A stretch of DNA of 64,000 nt. It comes from Ornithinibacter aureus. Its GTDB lineage: Bacteria > Actinomycetota > Actinomycetes > Actinomycetales > Dermatophilaceae. The first letter of the stretch is position 1, and each line of letters starts with the position of its first letter. This document shows positions 63,064 through 64,000 of this stretch, one piece after another. Under the pieces are notes generated by a model, which made no database searches, was not told the origin of the DNA, and saw nothing but the letters and a program-made list of their open reading frames with translations. The stretch lies in assembly GCF_009858245.1 (NCBI RefSeq), contig NZ_VMSB01000001.1, positions 1,550,001 to 1,614,000 of the forward strand. The letters are read 5' to 3'. Made by a program: the position numbers and the translations under genes.

Positions 63064-63930
63064 TTACAGCTTGGTGACCTGGCTGAACGACAGCTCGACC
63101 GGGGTCTCGCGACCGAAGATCGACACGAGCACCTTGAGCTTCTGGGTGTCGGCGTTGATCTCGGAGATCGTGGCGGGCAGCGTCTCGAAGGGGCCGTCCA
63201 TGACGGTGACGGACTCGCCGACCTCGAAGTCGACGACCGTGGTCTCACGGCTCGCGCTCGACGCGGATGCCGTGCCGCCCGCCGCCGCGGCGGCCGCTGC
63301 GGCCTCGAGGTCGGCCGGCTTGATCATCGAGTAGACCTCGTCGAAGGTCAGCGGCACCGGCTGGTGCGCGTTGCCGACGAACCCGGTGACCCCGGGGGTG
63401 TGGCGCACGGCGCCCCACGACTCGTCGGTGAGGTCCATGCGGACGACGACGTAACCCGGCATCCGGACCCGGCGGACGAGCTTGCGCTGGCCACCCTTGA
63501 TCTCGGTGACCTCTTCCATCGGGACCTGGATCTCGAAGATGTAGTCCTCCATGTTCAAGGAGGTGATGCGCGTCTCGAGGTTGGCCTTCACGCGGTTCTC
63601 GTAGCCGGCGTAGGAGTGCACGACGTACCAGTCGCCCACCTTGCTGCGCAGGTCGTCCTTGAACGCCTGGACCGGGTCGACGACGTCGAGGCGGTCGCCG
63701 TCCTCGTCGGTCGCCGAGGCCGAGGCCTCGGCGTCATCCTCGTCGACGTCGGACGCGTCCGCGTCGTCGGCGGAGGCGTCCGGGTCGTCGGCGCTGTCGA
63801 CACCCACGGCGGCGTCCAGCCCCTCGGCCACCGAGTCCGCCTCACGCGACCCCTCGGTCACGGTGTCGGGCAGCACCTCGGGCGCGTCGTCGGACGCTGC
63901 GTCGGGGTTGTCGGTCCACTGGTCGGACAC
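63064..63930 (-). CDS. nusG: Transcription termination/antitermination factor NusG
   Basis: A 288-residue NusG with GTG start at 63930. Residues 1-90 are a highly acidic, Asp/Ala/Ser-rich extension. The NGN domain follows ([36 protein letters not shown]), then an Ala-run linker (eight Ala) and the KOW domain ([20 protein letters not shown]). Long N-terminal extensions are usual in actinobacterial NusG. secE should lie just beyond the window edge. Confidence 0.97.
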   Translation of the reverse strand: MSDQWTDNPDAASDDAPEVLPDTVTEGSREADSVAEGLDAAVGVDSADDPDASADDADASDVDEDDAEASASATDEDGDRLDVVDPVQAFKDDLRSKVGDWYVVHSYAGYENRVKANLETRITSLNMEDYIFEIQVPMEEVTEIKGGQRKLVRRVRMPGYVVVRMDLTDESWGAVRHTPGVTGFVGNAHQPVPLTFDEVYSMIKPADLEAAAAAAAAGGTASASSASRETTVVDFEVGESVTVMDGPFETLPATISEINADTQKLKVLVSIFGRETPVELSFSQVTKL

Positions 63931-64000
63931 GGGAAACCTCTTCCTTGTTCGGTGAATGCCGGGTGGTGCGGCGGTGATGGCGCCTCGCGGCGCGGCGTCA

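Overview
The window is a gene-dense, very GC-rich stretch of an actinobacterial chromosome. Gene content and order fit Micrococcales, and a member of Intrasporangiaceae is my best guess from memory of gene neighbourhoods, not from any search. Supporting signs are frequent GTG/TTG starts, the gene orders rplM-rpsI-glmM, rpoB-rpoC-rpsL-rpsG-fusA-tuf and rpsJ to rplQ, a zinc-type S14, and long charged tails on many ribosomal proteins. No tRNA, rRNA, insertion sequence, phage gene or CRISPR array is visible.

Layout. 1-6.5 kb: a divergent DUF4245 fragment, then a tightly coupled plus-strand run of a PfkB sugar kinase, a class I fumarase, two different beta-carbonic anhydrases, a MOSC protein and a GH1 beta-glucosidase. 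6.5-9.1 kb: glmM, rpsI and rplM on the minus strand. 9.1-11.9 kb: an ArsR-type regulator with a phased operator array, an MFS exporter and an LmeA-like lipoprotein or secreted protein. 12-18.7 kb (minus): a large secreted alpha-amylase with three X25-like modules, a SnoaL-like protein, an ABC-F ATPase, a small membrane protein and truA. 18.9-23 kb (minus): rplQ, rpoA, rpsD, rpsK, rpsM, rpmJ and infA. 23.3-33 kb: an accessory interval that separates infA from map and adk. It holds a VapBC-like toxin-antitoxin pair, a glutamine-amidotransferase/CPBP-protease fusion, the methylmalonyl-CoA mutase operon (mutA-mutB-meaB), map, and a frameshifted DUF559-type gene between two copies of one palindromic repeat. 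33-44.8 kb (minus): the S10-spc operon run from rpsJ to secY-adk. 45.3-45.9 kb: one secreted protein gene on the plus strand. 46-64 kb (minus): tuf, fusA, rpsG, rpsL, a GNAT gene, rpoC, rpoB, rplL, rplJ, a HdeD-like membrane protein, rplA, rplK and nusG.

How the parts work together. Most of the window builds and controls the translation and transcription machinery. Five ribosomal/translation promoters (rplM, infA, rpsJ, rpsL, rplJ) share an unusual upstream word, CGATTT, fused to the -35 box, with a TA--CT-like -10 box 17-18 bp away. The rpsJ and rpsL leaders also share a 23-base element. Many genes end in strong, nearly perfect palindromes, and several of these incorporate paired copies of a seven- to eight-base word (GGATGCC/GGCATCC) that recurs throughout the window on both strands.

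The observations I rate highest are: an Arg-88 AGG codon in rpsL, the classic streptomycin-resistance substitution; the fusion of a degenerate amidotransferase domain to a CPBP membrane protease; the shared CGATTT promoter architecture; the GGATGCC word; and the palindrome-flanked frameshifted gene.
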